Below the pieces are notes generated by a model that saw only the letters and a list, made by a program, of their open reading frames with translations, searched no databases and had not been told where the DNA came from. From the NCBI RefSeq assembly GCF_014697575.1, contig NZ_JACJSC010000009.1:112008-176007 (forward strand): a stretch of DNA of 64,000 bases. The letters are read 5' to 3'. Position numbers and translations under genes: made by a program. Source of the DNA: Planktothrix sp. FACHB-1365 (GTDB taxonomy: Bacteria > Cyanobacteriota > Cyanobacteriia > Cyanobacteriales > Microcoleaceae). Below are positions 16,195-25,636 of the stretch, piece by piece. Each line of letters starts with the position of its first letter. The stretch's first letter is position 1.

Positions 16195-17493
16195 CTAACT
16201 ATATTGCTGGCTGGAATTTTTTTCAGGCTCTAAATTAAATAAGGTCTGTAAGGTTTGCATCGCCCGACGTCGAGCTTCAATATCCTGTTGAGCGCGAAGT
16301 TGTACCATCGGGTCGTGGAGAATTTTATTCACAATTCCTCGCGTTAAGGCTTCTATGACTTCTTGATGCTTATCAGCAAATTCTGAACCTAAACGAGATA
16401 AGGCTTTTTCTAACTCCTGTTCTCGAATACCTTCAATTTTATCGCGTAAACAGTTAATCACCGGAACCGTTTCCAAACTTCGCCACCAAACATCAAAGGC
16501 TTGTACTTCCTCTTCTAATAAAACTTCGGCTTCCTGAGCCATTTGACGGCGACTTTCATGGTTTTGCGCGACAACGGCTTTTAAATCATCCACATTATAA
16601 GCTTGAACATTGGCTAATTCACTGACATCTGTGGCGACATTCCGAGGAACAGAAATATCCACTAACATTAAGGATTGAGATGCTGTTAAGATTGTTTCTA
16701 ATTTAGCCCGATCTACAATGGGTTCTGTAGCTGAGGTACTGGTAAACACAATATCAGAATCCGCCATCACAGACATCATTTCCGACATTGTATAAATCTG
16801 TATATTAGCATCGGGAAATTGATTTGCTAATTCTTTTGCCCGTCCTAAAGTTCGATTCAAAATTGAAATTTGGTTTGCACCTTTAGAGATTAAATGCTGA
16901 ACCAATAGGCGAGACATTTTACCAGCCCCTAAAATGACAACGCGATAATTACTTAAGTTCTGCACTTTCATTTGAACTAATTCCACCGCAGCAGAACTAA
17001 TTGAAACTGCACCTGTACCAATGCTAGTTTCGGTTCTGACCCGTTTTCCGGCTGTTAACGCTTGGGTAAATAAACGGTTCAGAATGCGACTAATCCCTTT
17101 ATGTTGTTGACTTAATTTATGAGTTTGTTTAACTTGGGATAAAATTTGTCCTTCCCCTAGAACTAAACTATCTAAACCCGCCGCCACTCGCATTAAGTGC
17201 ATAATGGCATCATCATGAAGCAGGGTAAATAAATGGGGACGTAATTGATGTAAAGATAACTTACTTTTTTCTGATAAAAATTGAGTCACTTCCCGAATTC
17301 CGGGTTGAGTTTCTGTGGCGACTAAATAAATTTCTAAACGGTTACAGGTGCTGAGAATCGCAACTTCTTCAATATGAGGATAACTTAATAAATGAGCGAT
17401 CGCAGCTTCTAACTGAGGTTCAGGAATACTCAATTTTTCGCGAACTTCAACAGGCGCGGTCTTATGGCTTAAACCGACAACAGCAATATTCAT
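16195..17493 (-). CDS. hemA: Glutamyl-tRNA reductase
   Basis: The 432-residue enzyme reduces glutamyl-tRNA(Glu) to glutamate-1-semialdehyde, the first committed step of heme, chlorophyll and bilin synthesis. Seen are [15 protein letters not shown] at the N-terminus, the catalytic Cys50 in [20 protein letters not shown] near 140, and the NADPH-binding GAGKMS. The C-terminal dimerisation helix region is complete. Its tRNA partner trnE lies at 45358. glpX is directly upstream on the same strand, with a repeat-filled 180-bp gap between them. Feedback by heme is known for the family. Confidence 0.97.
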   Translation of the reverse strand: MNIAVVGLSHKTAPVEVREKLSIPEPQLEAAIAHLLSYPHIEEVAILSTCNRLEIYLVATETQPGIREVTQFLSEKSKLSLHQLRPHLFTLLHDDAIMHLMRVAAGLDSLVLGEGQILSQVKQTHKLSQQHKGISRILNRLFTQALTAGKRVRTETSIGTGAVSISSAAVELVQMKVQNLSNYRVVILGAGKMSRLLVQHLISKGANQISILNRTLGRAKELANQFPDANIQIYTMSEMMSVMADSDIVFTSTSATEPIVDRAKLETILTASQSLMLVDISVPRNVATDVSELANVQAYNVDDLKAVVAQNHESRRQMAQEAEVLLEEEVQAFDVWWRSLETVPVINCLRDKIEGIREQELEKALSRLGSEFADKHQEVIEALTRGIVNKILHDPMVQLRAQQDIEARRRAMQTLQTLFNLEPEKNSSQQYS

Positions 17494-17533
17494 ACAACAG
17501 TTGATATAAATAGGGTTTTAAAAAAAGATCAAA

Positions 17534-17660
17534 CAGTAATTCAGTTATCAGTTATCAGTTATCAGTAATTCAGTTATCAGTTAATAGTAGATATCTTTCA
17601 GTTAACAGTTAATAGCTGTTAAGTGTTGGATAAAAACCAAAAACTGATGACTGATTACTA
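17534..17660. repeat. CAGTTAT heptamer repeats between glpX and hemA
   Basis: Three tandem CAGTTAT units plus CAG run from 17542 to 17565, with further partial units to about 17583. Loosely inverted units (actgatgactgattac) follow near 17643. The block fills the hemA upstream region. Heptamer repeats of this sort (STRR) are known from cyanobacteria. Confidence 0.75.
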
Positions 17661-17673
17661 TTTACTGAAAAGT

Positions 17674-18711
17674 TTAGCGCAACTGAATATTCTTAGGTGA
17701 CTCAAACATATGGATAGTATCCACAAAACGAGCCGTTTTCGACTGAGAAGAAATGACTAAACTTTGAGTACGAGCACCACCGTTAAAGAAGCGTACCCCT
17801 TCCATTAAAGTACCCGGTGTAATTCCACAGGCTGCGAATAACACCGTTTGACCAGAAGCTAATTCCTCTGCATTATAGACTTTATCCGGTTCAGTAATTC
17901 CCATTTCTTTGAGGCGAGCAATATTGCCTTCTTTGCTTTCCCCAATTAATCCGGTTTTCACCACTTCAGGATCATAAATTAACTGACCTTGGAAGTGACC
18001 TCCTAAAGCCCGCATTGCCGCCGCAGAAATCACGCCTTCGGGTGCAGCCCCAATTCCCATGAGTGCATGAATATTCGTTCCCGAAAAAGCACAGGAAATT
18101 GCAGCCGAAACATCACCATCACTAATCAAACGCACACGGGCACCAGCCGTCCGAATTTCATTGATCAGATCTTTGTGACGGGGACGATCCATCACCACCA
18201 CCACTAAATCCTCAACGGCGCGGTTCATGCAGTCGGAGAGAATTTTCAGGTTTTCAGTGGCGGATTTATTAATATCAACATGGCCTTTAGCTACCACAGG
18301 CGCTGCTAACTTCTTCATATAGAAGTCAGGTGCTGCAAATAAACCGCCTTTTTCAGAAATGGCTAATACAGCCATCGATCCATTTTGACCGTAGGCGACT
18401 AAGTTTGTCCCTTCGCAAGGGTCAACGGCGATATCAATTTCGATCAGTTCATCGGGGTTACAATATTTGGCAGCATCTTCTTGAGTACAGATGCCGACTT
18501 GTTCACCAATATAAAGCATAGGGGCTTCATCCCGTTCCCCTTCTCCAATTACGATCCGTCCTCTCATGTGAATTTGGTTCATGCGTTGACGCATGGCTTC
18601 CACCGCCACATGGTCGGCTTCATTTTTGTCTCCCTTACCCATCAAACGAGCAGAAGCGATCGCAGCTTGCTCGACGACTTCAATAATCTCTAATCCAATA
18701 ACATTATCCAC
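17674..18711 (-). CDS. glpX: Class II fructose-1,6-/sedoheptulose-1,7-bisphosphatase
   Basis: I choose GTG 18711 as start because GGAGGAG lies 8 nt before it and the resulting length, 345, is the family norm. The TTG at 18729 sits inside that ribosome site. The protein reads [17 protein letters not shown], then [15 protein letters not shown] and VDPCEGTNL, the metal and substrate residues of the GlpX fold. In cyanobacteria this enzyme serves both Calvin-cycle dephosphorylations and is regulated by redox and AMP. It precedes hemA on the same strand. Confidence 0.95.
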   Translation of the reverse strand: MDNVIGLEIIEVVEQAAIASARLMGKGDKNEADHVAVEAMRQRMNQIHMRGRIVIGEGERDEAPMLYIGEQVGICTQEDAAKYCNPDELIEIDIAVDPCEGTNLVAYGQNGSMAVLAISEKGGLFAAPDFYMKKLAAPVVAKGHVDINKSATENLKILSDCMNRAVEDLVVVVMDRPRHKDLINEIRTAGARVRLISDGDVSAAISCAFSGTNIHALMGIGAAPEGVISAAAMRALGGHFQGQLIYDPEVVKTGLIGESKEGNIARLKEMGITEPDKVYNAEELASGQTVLFAACGITPGTLMEGVRFFNGGARTQSLVISSQSKTARFVDTIHMFESPKNIQLR

Positions 18712-18945
18712 AGAATTTTCTCCTCCCAACAGTTTGAGATTGCCGGATTGATTACATACTCCCAGTGTTTTAGTCTATCAGAGGGGGGGATATTCCTTTG
18801 CATTTAACAGCGTATAGTTTTTGTTAATTTTTACTGCATTTCAACCTAAACTCAGTGGCAAGGGGATAGTCTGCCCGACTTAAGAGTGCTAAGACAGTTT
18901 AATCTGGAATAAAGATTTGTATCGAAGTCAATCACGCAAATACCC

Positions 18946-19275
18946 ATGAGTAATAACGTTCTTGTGATTCGAGATTCACAATTTGACTCCGAAGTCCTGA
19001 AAGCTGAACAACCCGTTTTAGTTTATTTTTGGGCAGATTGGTGTGGCCCTTGTCGGCTCGTCTCCCCGTCCATAGAGGCGATCGCCACCACCTATCACGA
19101 GCGCGTGAAAGTGGTTAAGATGGAAATAGACCCCAATCCCGATACCGTCAAACTGTGTAAGGTTGAAGGAGTTCCGGCTTTGAGATTATTTAAAAGTCAA
19201 GAGATTGTACAATCTCATGAGGGGGCGATTAGCAAACCTAAGTTGATCGAATGGCTCAACACGGGTTTGTCATAA
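18946..19275 (+). CDS. Thioredoxin-family protein
   Basis: The 109-residue protein has the active-site W32-C33-G-P-C36 and the thioredoxin cis-proline segment EGVPALRLFKSQ. It is a cytosolic dithiol reductant. Divergence around the fold (GAISKPKLIEWLN at the end) places it among the cyanobacterial TrxA-like group rather than with certainty as the m-type. It is divergent from glpX, whose product is thiol-regulated in some cyanobacteria, though linkage may be chance. Confidence 0.92.
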   Translation: MSNNVLVIRDSQFDSEVLKAEQPVLVYFWADWCGPCRLVSPSIEAIATTYHERVKVVKMEIDPNPDTVKLCKVEGVPALRLFKSQEIVQSHEGAISKPKLIEWLNTGLS

Positions 19276-19280
19276 AACAG

Positions 19281-19403
19281 TAATCAGTCAACAGTTATCA
19301 GTTATCAGTCATGAGTTAGTAGGCGTTGACTACAGACTAAAAACTAAAAACTCACGATTGATAACTGATAATTGTTAACTGGCAACTGACAACTGATAAC
19401 TGA
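19281..19403. repeat. Inverted heptamer repeat abutting the aminotransferase start
   Basis: The left arm (19292-19317, CAGTTAT units) and right arm (19349-19374) are inverted repeats matching at 23 of 26 positions. More units (aactgacaactgataactgat) continue to two bases before the ATG at 19406. A transcript could fold into a long hairpin. No ribosome site is left in front of the gene. Confidence 0.8.
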
Positions 19404-19405
19404 TT

Positions 19406-20602
19406 ATGAAATTTGCTAATCGTTTAGACCTGTTACGCTCTAATGTTTTTGCTGATATGGATCGAGCCAAAGCCAAGGCTGTATTAGCAGGACAGGATTT
19501 AATTGATTTATCCTTGGGTTCTTCAGATTTACCCGTTGCTGATCATATTATTACGCCGATCCAGGACTCTGTGTCTGATCCCGCTACTCATGGTTATCTG
19601 TTATTTCGCAATACTCAAGGGTTTCGAGAAATCGTTGCTCAGTGGTATACCAATCGTTATGGCATCGCCGTTAATCCTGAAACGGAGGTTTTGCAACTCA
19701 TTGGTTCCCAGGAAGGAACGGCCCATTTACCCTTAGCCATTCTCAACCCGGGTGATTTTGCTTTATTACAAGATCCCGGTTATCCCTCTCATATTGGTGG
19801 GGTTTATTTAGCGGGGGGCCAAATGTATCCGATGCCCTTACGGGCGGAAAATGGCTTTTTACCCGTGTTTGAGGAGATTCCAGAAACAGTCTTAGCCCAA
19901 GCTCGGATGATGGTGTTGAGTTATCCCCATAACCCGACATCCGCAACGGCTTCTTTATCGTTTTTCCGTCAAGCTGTGGCCTTTTGCCAAAACCATGATT
20001 TAGTTTTAGTTCATGATTTTCCCTATATGGATTTTGTGTTTCCAGACGGAGAAAATCAGACGGTTGCAGAATTAGCCCCTTCAATTTTACAAGCTGATCC
20101 AGACAAAAGCGTTTCCATTGAATTCTTTACCTTTTCTAAGTCCTACAATATGGGCGGGTTCCGCATTGGCTTTGCCATCGGGAATGCGGAGTTAATTTTG
20201 GCTTTACGCCAGATTAAGGCAACTGTTGATTTTAACCAATATATCGGGATTTTGAATGGGGCGATCGCCGCTTTAACGGGGCCACAGGATCATATTATTC
20301 AGAATATGGGGATTTTCCGTCAACGACGAGATGCGTTTATTCAAGCGATGCAGGATATTGGTTGGAATGTCCCCAAACCAAAAGCCACGATGTATATTTG
20401 GGCTAAACTACCCGAACCTTGGTCACAGGATTCTATTGGGTTCTGTCGCCAACTGGTAGAACAAACTGGGGTAGCCGTTTCTCCGGGGGTTGGGTTTGGC
20501 AAATCCGGTGAAGGATATGTGCGGTTTGCCTTAGTCCATCCTCCAGAAGTATTAGTTACGGCAGTTAATCGCATTGCCAAGTTTTTACAATCATCTCCAT
20601 AA
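19406..20602 (+). CDS. PLP-dependent class I/II aminotransferase (LL-diaminopimelate aminotransferase-like)
   Basis: The 398-residue fold-type I enzyme has the PLP lysine at about K245 in FTFSKSYNMGGFRIGF, the SYPHNPTSAT segment, and the phosphate-binding and C-terminal arginine region (GEGYVRFAL). It is most like the group annotated as LL-diaminopimelate or succinyl-diaminopimelate aminotransferase (lysine and peptidoglycan synthesis). The substrate cannot be fixed from sequence. The start has no visible Shine-Dalgarno because heptamer repeats reach the ATG. Translation start choice is supported by MKFANRLDLLRSNVFADMD being the typical N-terminus. Confidence 0.85.
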   Translation: MKFANRLDLLRSNVFADMDRAKAKAVLAGQDLIDLSLGSSDLPVADHIITPIQDSVSDPATHGYLLFRNTQGFREIVAQWYTNRYGIAVNPETEVLQLIGSQEGTAHLPLAILNPGDFALLQDPGYPSHIGGVYLAGGQMYPMPLRAENGFLPVFEEIPETVLAQARMMVLSYPHNPTSATASLSFFRQAVAFCQNHDLVLVHDFPYMDFVFPDGENQTVAELAPSILQADPDKSVSIEFFTFSKSYNMGGFRIGFAIGNAELILALRQIKATVDFNQYIGILNGAIAALTGPQDHIIQNMGIFRQRRDAFIQAMQDIGWNVPKPKATMYIWAKLPEPWSQDSIGFCRQLVEQTGVAVSPGVGFGKSGEGYVRFALVHPPEVLVTAVNRIAKFLQSSP

Positions 20603-21174
20603 ACCCTAAACCCTTGATTTTATTGGGGTTTTCACTCTTTTTTCTCCATACCCTGTTCTAGCAATTGCCTGGAAACGGGGTTTTTTCAATGGAAATTCCC
20701 TAAAAAGGGAGCATAAATGCTTGGCGATAATTCTGTCGAGCTTGTTTTTTCTAGGGGAAATTACGCAAAGTAGAAGGGCGTTAATTTTTTGAAAAACCTC
20801 AATTCCGTAAATCTACGGATATCAATTAATCTTATTTTTAGTTGAAATTACAGATTTACCCAAGCTTTACATAAATCCCGATAAATTGACCAAAATTTTA
20901 TAGACATCTGCACCAGATTGTTTATAATAACAATAGAGAAACAAAAGAACTCGAAAAGCTCACTAGCTCAAAGCGTTCAGAAACTCACTATTAAACTTGG
21001 GTGCTAAAGTTCTTACAAGAAATGAGAACTTTATATATTAAGAAAACCTAGTCAGCAATCACCGTCTAAAGTGACATGAATCACAAAAAAATCTATCAAA
21101 ATCGATTTTAATGAGATTCAGCATCACAGATAGACAAAATTCTAAAAAAACCTTCTACTTTCTGGAGAAACCCC
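20603..21174. other. 572-bp leader region of the PEP-CTERM gene
   Basis: The first part has AAACCC...GGGGTTTT symmetry followed by T-rich DNA (20600-20645), a possible end of the aminotransferase transcript. The rest is AT-rich and holds the promoter candidate at 20901-20928, which would give a leader of about 240 nt. No small gene or known riboswitch is visible. Confidence 0.45.
20901..20928 (+). promoter_or_regulatory. Sigma70-type promoter for the PEP-CTERM gene
   Basis: TAGACA (20901-20906) and a perfect TATAAT (20923-20928) are separated by 16 bp. A start near 20935 would leave an untranslated leader of about 240 nt before ATG 21175. Confidence 0.5.
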
Positions 21175-22083
21175 ATGGCAGCTTTATTAAAAAAACTCTT
21201 AATTGGCACTTCCGTCGCAGTGGGAATGAGCGCAGTTGGAATAGCCCCGGCTTTTGCTGGGAGCTTAACAGGGGTTAACGTTAGCGGTCAACACCTCACC
21301 TACGGATTCACCTACCAAAACGGAAAACTCCAAACCTCTCAAGTTGAGAATAATGCTGCTAACTGGGAAGCCGCTCTCGAAGCAGGCGCAGGTAATATTG
21401 AGTTAGCTGGTCAAACTGTATCTCCTAACGCATTTGGCTTCGGAACCCCCGATGGCTTGGGAGGATACGAAAATCAAGAAGCCTCCACGTTAACAGGTGT
21501 CATGGGGGGTAAAAAATATACGTTTAGCAGCTTAACCTACGATGACTGGTACACGTATGATGAAAATGGCAACTCCTTAGCTGACACTTGGTTTGCTGAT
21601 ACTTGGAATAATGCAGGATCTGGTTTAAAAGCTTATGCAGCAGCAATCTTAAAAAATCCTACTGTTGCTAGTTTGGATGCTGGAAGCGCACTGTTTGGGT
21701 TACAATTCGCTGGCAAAGACGTGGATCTATTTTCACGGGTGAGTAATGCCAATATTGACTATGTAAATGATGATAACGGAATGCTCAACCTGGGATTAGT
21801 GGGTCACTGGAATCACAGTTCTGGGTTAAAGTTCAGTGAAGTCCTGAAAGTGACAGTAGGCGAAGGCGACAATGCTGTTACAAAATTCCTGTACAAAACC
21901 GGTCAAGCGGATGAACAAACCGGATACACCGAAGCAAGTGATAATGTTTCCCACAGTGGTCTTTATCGTTTCAGTCTAGCCATTCCTAATGATGTGGCTT
22001 CTGTTCCTGAACCCTCTGCAATGTTCGGTTTGATGGCATTGGGCGGTTTATTTGCAGCCAGCAAACGCAAAAATCATTCATAA
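21175..22083 (+). CDS. Exported PEP-CTERM domain protein
   Basis: The 302-residue protein has a signal peptide (KKLLIGTSVAVGMSAVG, cut near AFA-G at about 29) and a C-terminal sorting signal: VPEPSA, a hydrophobic helix, and the basic tail ASKRKNHS. PEP-CTERM proteins are processed by an exosortase and reach the cell surface or matrix. No exosortase gene is in the window. The central part is rich in G, N, D and aromatic residues and has no domain I recognise. A clear terminator follows at 22125-22147. Confidence 0.88.
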   Translation: MAALLKKLLIGTSVAVGMSAVGIAPAFAGSLTGVNVSGQHLTYGFTYQNGKLQTSQVENNAANWEAALEAGAGNIELAGQTVSPNAFGFGTPDGLGGYENQEASTLTGVMGGKKYTFSSLTYDDWYTYDENGNSLADTWFADTWNNAGSGLKAYAAAILKNPTVASLDAGSALFGLQFAGKDVDLFSRVSNANIDYVNDDNGMLNLGLVGHWNHSSGLKFSEVLKVTVGEGDNAVTKFLYKTGQADEQTGYTEASDNVSHSGLYRFSLAIPNDVASVPEPSAMFGLMALGGLFAASKRKNHS

Positions 22084-22124
22084 GCTTAATTAAAACTACT
22101 ATCCATTGACGCTTAAGCAATCAC

Positions 22125-22147
22125 AGAGGAGTCGAACTCCTCTTTTG
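22125..22147 (+). terminator. Rho-independent terminator after the PEP-CTERM gene
   Basis: AGAGGAGT-CGA-ACTCCTCT forms an 8-bp perfect stem followed by TTTTG. Confidence 0.75.
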
Positions 22148-22154
22148 CTGTCTG

Positions 22155-22330
22155 TATAGCGCTACTTGAAGAGGGAACAGGGAACACTTCGACACTTCGA
22201 CACTTCGACACTTCGACAAGCTCAGTGCAAAGCAAGCTCAGTGCAAAGCAAGCTCAGTGCAAAGCAGTAAGAAGTAAAAGGGTTTGCTGGGTTCACTCAT
22301 TGTCAAACACCAATCATGGGTAGCACTATA
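22155..22330. repeat. MITE-like element with nested 8-bp and 16-bp tandem repeats
   Basis: TATAGCGCTAC at 22155-22165 and GTAGCACTATA at 22320-22330 are terminal inverted repeats with one mismatch in 11. Inside are four tandem CACTTCGA units (22185-22216), then three exact copies of CAAGCTCAGTGCAAAG (22217-22264). No coding capacity is seen. It lies between a gene end and a converging gene end. Confidence 0.65.
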
Positions 22331-22423
22331 TAACTCATGTTAAGCCCATTTGCCTGTTCCCCTAATCAAAAACCCCTCCTCAACCGGGAAGGGTTGTGAT
22401 GATTGGAAATCAGCATTTGAGGT

Positions 22424-23038
22424 TTAGCCTTGGGAAGGTAAACTGAGTTTGGTAGAAGAGTTATTCAGGGTTGTGGGAAGATTTAATAAGCTTTTACCCG
22501 CAAAAACAGAGTCCGTGGGAGTTGTGCAAGCATAAGCAGCACCACCATTTGGCAAAGTGGCAAATCCAGGGCAAGTTCCCCAGGTACATTGAGACGCTGC
22601 TAAATATTTGTCGTTGTCTTTACTTTTTACACATTTAGCCCAGGCTTCCGGGTCAGTTCCAGAGCTAGAGCATTGCAGAGTTAAGGATAAACCAATAGCT
22701 TTAAGAGCACAACCAGCCTGAACTTTGCAAACACCAGTTCCGTAATTTTTGGAGTAGACAAGGGCTCCAGTGGGAGGTGAGCTTGAACTAACGGTGGTTC
22801 CTGTGTACAAACCACCCATTTTACTAGGAGTTTTCAGCAGGGTTGTAGAAGTAATCTTTAATTGTTTGGAAACAGCACTAAGGACATTGGCCTGTTCTGT
22901 CGTTAAAGTGACTTTTTTATTCAGAACATCATTGAGGTCAGTGCTATCGACACCGAAAACCCCCGCCTGGGATGGGGCTGCTAATCCCGTGACCATGAAT
23001 AAACCTGCGCCAGCAATAGAGGTTAGTAATTTTTTCAT
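22424..23038 (-). CDS. Exported cysteine-containing protein of unknown function
   Basis: The 204-residue protein has a signal peptide (MKKLLTSIAGAGLFMVTGLAAPSQA, cut near residue 25). The mature part has seven cysteines between about residues 104 and 172 (for example VCKVQAGC, QCTWGTC), suggesting disulfides outside the cytoplasm. The rest is rich in S, T, L and N. I recognise no family. It converges with the PEP-CTERM gene and may share its surface location, but that is inference. Confidence 0.65.
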   Translation of the reverse strand: MKKLLTSIAGAGLFMVTGLAAPSQAGVFGVDSTDLNDVLNKKVTLTTEQANVLSAVSKQLKITSTTLLKTPSKMGGLYTGTTVSSSSPPTGALVYSKNYGTGVCKVQAGCALKAIGLSLTLQCSSSGTDPEAWAKCVKSKDNDKYLAASQCTWGTCPGFATLPNGGAAYACTTPTDSVFAGKSLLNLPTTLNNSSTKLSLPSQG

Positions 23039-23413
23039 AGGTGTATTTTTGAGTTAGGGGAGATAAAAATTTATGAGTTTACAGTAATGGTTATGGTGTT
23101 TTCCCATCAGTATCAAGGGAAGTCACTAACCTTTTTCTTCATTGATTATAGCTCTCTCAACTGCTCTGGGTCAATGGAACAATGTAAAACTCAGGTAAAA
23201 TCATCAAAGCATTTACAAAGTTTATGTAAAGTAAAATCGAATACTATACAAATTGCAATTTCAGTACGAATACGGATATGAGAACAGGTTAAGTCAATGG
23301 TTCAGGGAATGACATCAGCCAAGGGAGAACCTTTTGAGGTAATATCAGGAAGATTTGCAATCCCAGGTAATTTTAAACCTGAGAGTATTAAGGAATAGTT
23401 ATTTTGGAAAAAT
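23039..23413. other. 375-bp divergent intergenic region
   Basis: The stretch separates the exported-protein gene (leftward) and the HpsJ-like gene (rightward), so promoters for both must be here. It is AT-rich. Short open frames are present but unsupported, and no repeat or hairpin stands out. Confidence 0.4.
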
Positions 23414-24187
23414 ATGACTATGAAATCCACAAATTCTCGTAAAATTCCATCTCAAGCAGCTGGGTTTTTAAAATTAGCAGGAGTAATTTTATTTTTTGTT
23501 TCGGTTGTTAATATTGTCTTACTATTTTTTCCTCTAAAACTAGGAGATGTGGAATGGCAAGTTCAGTTTACAAGCCAAATGGTTGAGCAGGGAATTATTC
23601 CTGTTTTAGCGATCGCCTTAATGTTTTGTGCCTATGGCTTAGAGGATTTAGCGGGAGTTTCAGCCGATGAGACTCAATCCAAATTTAATAGTTTAAAATT
23701 TTGGGTTTATTTGATTTCTGCGATTTTGGGAGTTATTTATCTATTATTAATTCCCGTTCATGTCAGTAGTGTTTCTGCCGCCAGTAATCAAACCATTGAA
23801 CAAGCCAATCAAGAAGCTGAACAAGCCAAAAAACAAGTGTCTGAACAGTTGCAACTCCAACAGACTCAAATGACCGATTTATTACAAAATAATCAAAAAC
23901 TAGAAGAATATGTCGCCAGTCAACAACTAACGCCGGAAGAATTAGAACGCTTAGAACAATTTAAAAAGAATCCCGATGCTTTAAAACAGCAAGCTACAGC
24001 ATTAAATGAACAATTTAAACGGGATATTGAAGAACGACGTCGGCAAACCGAAACGAAATCTAAACAAGGAAGCTTTAAATCCAATGTCAGAATTGGCGTA
24101 ACCAGTTTGCTGTTAGCCAGTTGTTATCTCACCATCGGTTGGAGTGGATTAAGAGAAGGAAAAGCCCGTAAAAAAGCTCGTCGTTAG
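23414..24187 (+). CDS. HpsJ-like membrane protein with coiled coil
   Basis: The 257-residue protein has hydrophobic segments at about 17-37, 58-75 and 93-115, a long Q/E-rich coiled coil (about 125-225), and a last segment near 232-250 ended by a basic tail GKARKKARR. This layout matches the HpsJ family, first named from hormogonium polysaccharide export and motility loci in filamentous cyanobacteria and also found beside cyanoexosortase genes. The PEP-CTERM gene nearby fits the latter context. Assignment rests on layout and recall, so it is moderate. It converges with the TonB-domain gene, 19 bp away. Confidence 0.6.
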   Translation: MTMKSTNSRKIPSQAAGFLKLAGVILFFVSVVNIVLLFFPLKLGDVEWQVQFTSQMVEQGIIPVLAIALMFCAYGLEDLAGVSADETQSKFNSLKFWVYLISAILGVIYLLLIPVHVSSVSAASNQTIEQANQEAEQAKKQVSEQLQLQQTQMTDLLQNNQKLEEYVASQQLTPEELERLEQFKKNPDALKQQATALNEQFKRDIEERRRQTETKSKQGSFKSNVRIGVTSLLLASCYLTIGWSGLREGKARKKARR

Positions 24188-24206
24188 TCCACTCCTAACT
24201 TTTAAT

Positions 24207-25592
24207 TTAAGGATTAGATTCAGGTTGAGGTTGGGGGGAAGGGGACTGTTCTGGGTTGGGTGTAGCAGACTCCGGGGGTTTTTGTTCAACAGGATTCGTT
24301 GGTTGTTCGGTTTCCGAGGTCGGGGGTGTGGGTTGTGCAGGAGGAGGGGAAGAAACCGCAGGCGTATTATCAGGTTGGGGAGTTGGATTATTAACCGTTT
24401 TGCAATTTTCTTCACTATTAAACTGAAATTGAATTTGATAAGCTTTCGGTGAATTTGTCGGGTCAAAGGTCATTTCCTGGACGGCTGCTTTTGCCGCATC
24501 ATCTAACACCGGATAACCTGTGGCTAATAAAACTTCTGGCCCTTGTAAAATCTCCCCGGTTTCACCCACCGCTACCCCAATTAACGCTTTCCCCGTTAGC
24601 TTTTGTTCACAAGCTGCATTGGGATATAAATTATTAACTCCGATGGGAGAGGTGGTTTCTAAATTAGGATAGTTGGTAAGTAAACCATTGACCCAGTTCA
24701 GATAGGCACTTCCGCCTTGTAACATTGCGGTTTGCTGTTCATTAACCACACCTTCAGGGGGTTGGGGGTTGGAAGTAGAAGGTTGTTGTTGTAAACCCTT
24801 TTCCAGTCCTGCCAAAATTGAACCTTTGGGGTGAGACGGTTGAACGTTAGGATTATTTTCAGGGGGTGGGGTATTAGGATTATCGTTTTGATTGGGGGTT
24901 TTAGGGCCACAATTGGCATTATTAAACATGGGCGGACAATCAACATCCTGGCCCAAATCTCGGATTAACTGTTGTCGCAAGGCTAATTCATCATTTGGGG
25001 GTAAACTCCCCGGTTGTTTTAACTGTCCAGATTGTCCAGGGGGAGGGGAAGAATTAGAGTTATCGAAACCTAAAGGTGGCCCTGGAACAAAGGATAAAGA
25101 CGGATTAGAGTTCGGCAGAAATCCGATAGAACCGGAATTGAGATCATTAGAATTAGAATTAGACCCTTGAGAAACAACGGGGGGTAAACGATAGCTGGGT
25201 AAACTGGGGGAATTACTGGGGGGTGGTAAGGGAATATTCGTTGGCCACACCGGGAGGGATGACGCCTGCATAAAGTCTTCCGGTGCAGGGGGGGGAACAA
25301 TATTATCCGTTGAAGGGACGGGAAGAACGGATAAAGATGAGGAAAGAGAATTTAAGGGGGTAAATGATAATTTAGGGGGAGGGGCTGGATAAACGCGACT
25401 AATTTGTTCAGGAGAGAGTTCAACGACTTGAACCGTTGGGGGTAATTTAATCGATTTAGAGTAAAAATTAATATATTGAATATTGGCAGCAAATAAGCCA
25501 TGAACCCCCAAGGATGCCAACACACACAATACAACGGGTGGGCGAAAGGTAGGGGGGAAAAATTCAGTTAAGGATGTTGTCGAAGCCGTCAT
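24207..25592 (-). CDS. TonB-domain protein with proline-rich linker and unusual proline-rich C-terminal tail
   Basis: The 461-residue protein has one N-terminal membrane anchor (about 18-37) and a long P/S/N-rich periplasmic linker. A TonB C-terminal-type domain follows at about 285-378 (GKALIGVAVGETGEILQGPEVLLATGYPVLDDAAKAAV). TonB domains normally end the protein; here some 80 further residues rich in P, Q, E and T follow. It would carry proton-motive energy from an ExbB/ExbD complex to outer-membrane receptors, but neither partner is nearby. It lies 45 bp from the 3' end of the group II intron. Confidence 0.8.
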   Translation of the reverse strand: MTASTTSLTEFFPPTFRPPVVLCVLASLGVHGLFAANIQYINFYSKSIKLPPTVQVVELSPEQISRVYPAPPPKLSFTPLNSLSSSLSVLPVPSTDNIVPPPAPEDFMQASSLPVWPTNIPLPPPSNSPSLPSYRLPPVVSQGSNSNSNDLNSGSIGFLPNSNPSLSFVPGPPLGFDNSNSSPPPGQSGQLKQPGSLPPNDELALRQQLIRDLGQDVDCPPMFNNANCGPKTPNQNDNPNTPPPENNPNVQPSHPKGSILAGLEKGLQQQPSTSNPQPPEGVVNEQQTAMLQGGSAYLNWVNGLLTNYPNLETTSPIGVNNLYPNAACEQKLTGKALIGVAVGETGEILQGPEVLLATGYPVLDDAAKAAVQEMTFDPTNSPKAYQIQFQFNSEENCKTVNNPTPQPDNTPAVSSPPPAQPTPPTSETEQPTNPVEQKPPESATPNPEQSPSPQPQPESNP

Positions 25593-25636
25593 AATAAACG
25601 TTAAAGTTTAAACTTGAATAAAATTACAAATTAATT

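Noticed and set aside
18712..18729. Upstream TTG start for glpX
   Set aside because: It overlaps the ribosome site that serves the GTG at 18711, and only the GTG gives the standard length.
22185..22264. Possible CRISPR-like array
   Set aside because: Units are directly tandem with no spacers and there are no cas genes.
23087..23281. Rightward 64-codon frame before the HpsJ-like gene
   Set aside because: No ribosome site, biased composition from AT-rich DNA, and no recognised similarity.
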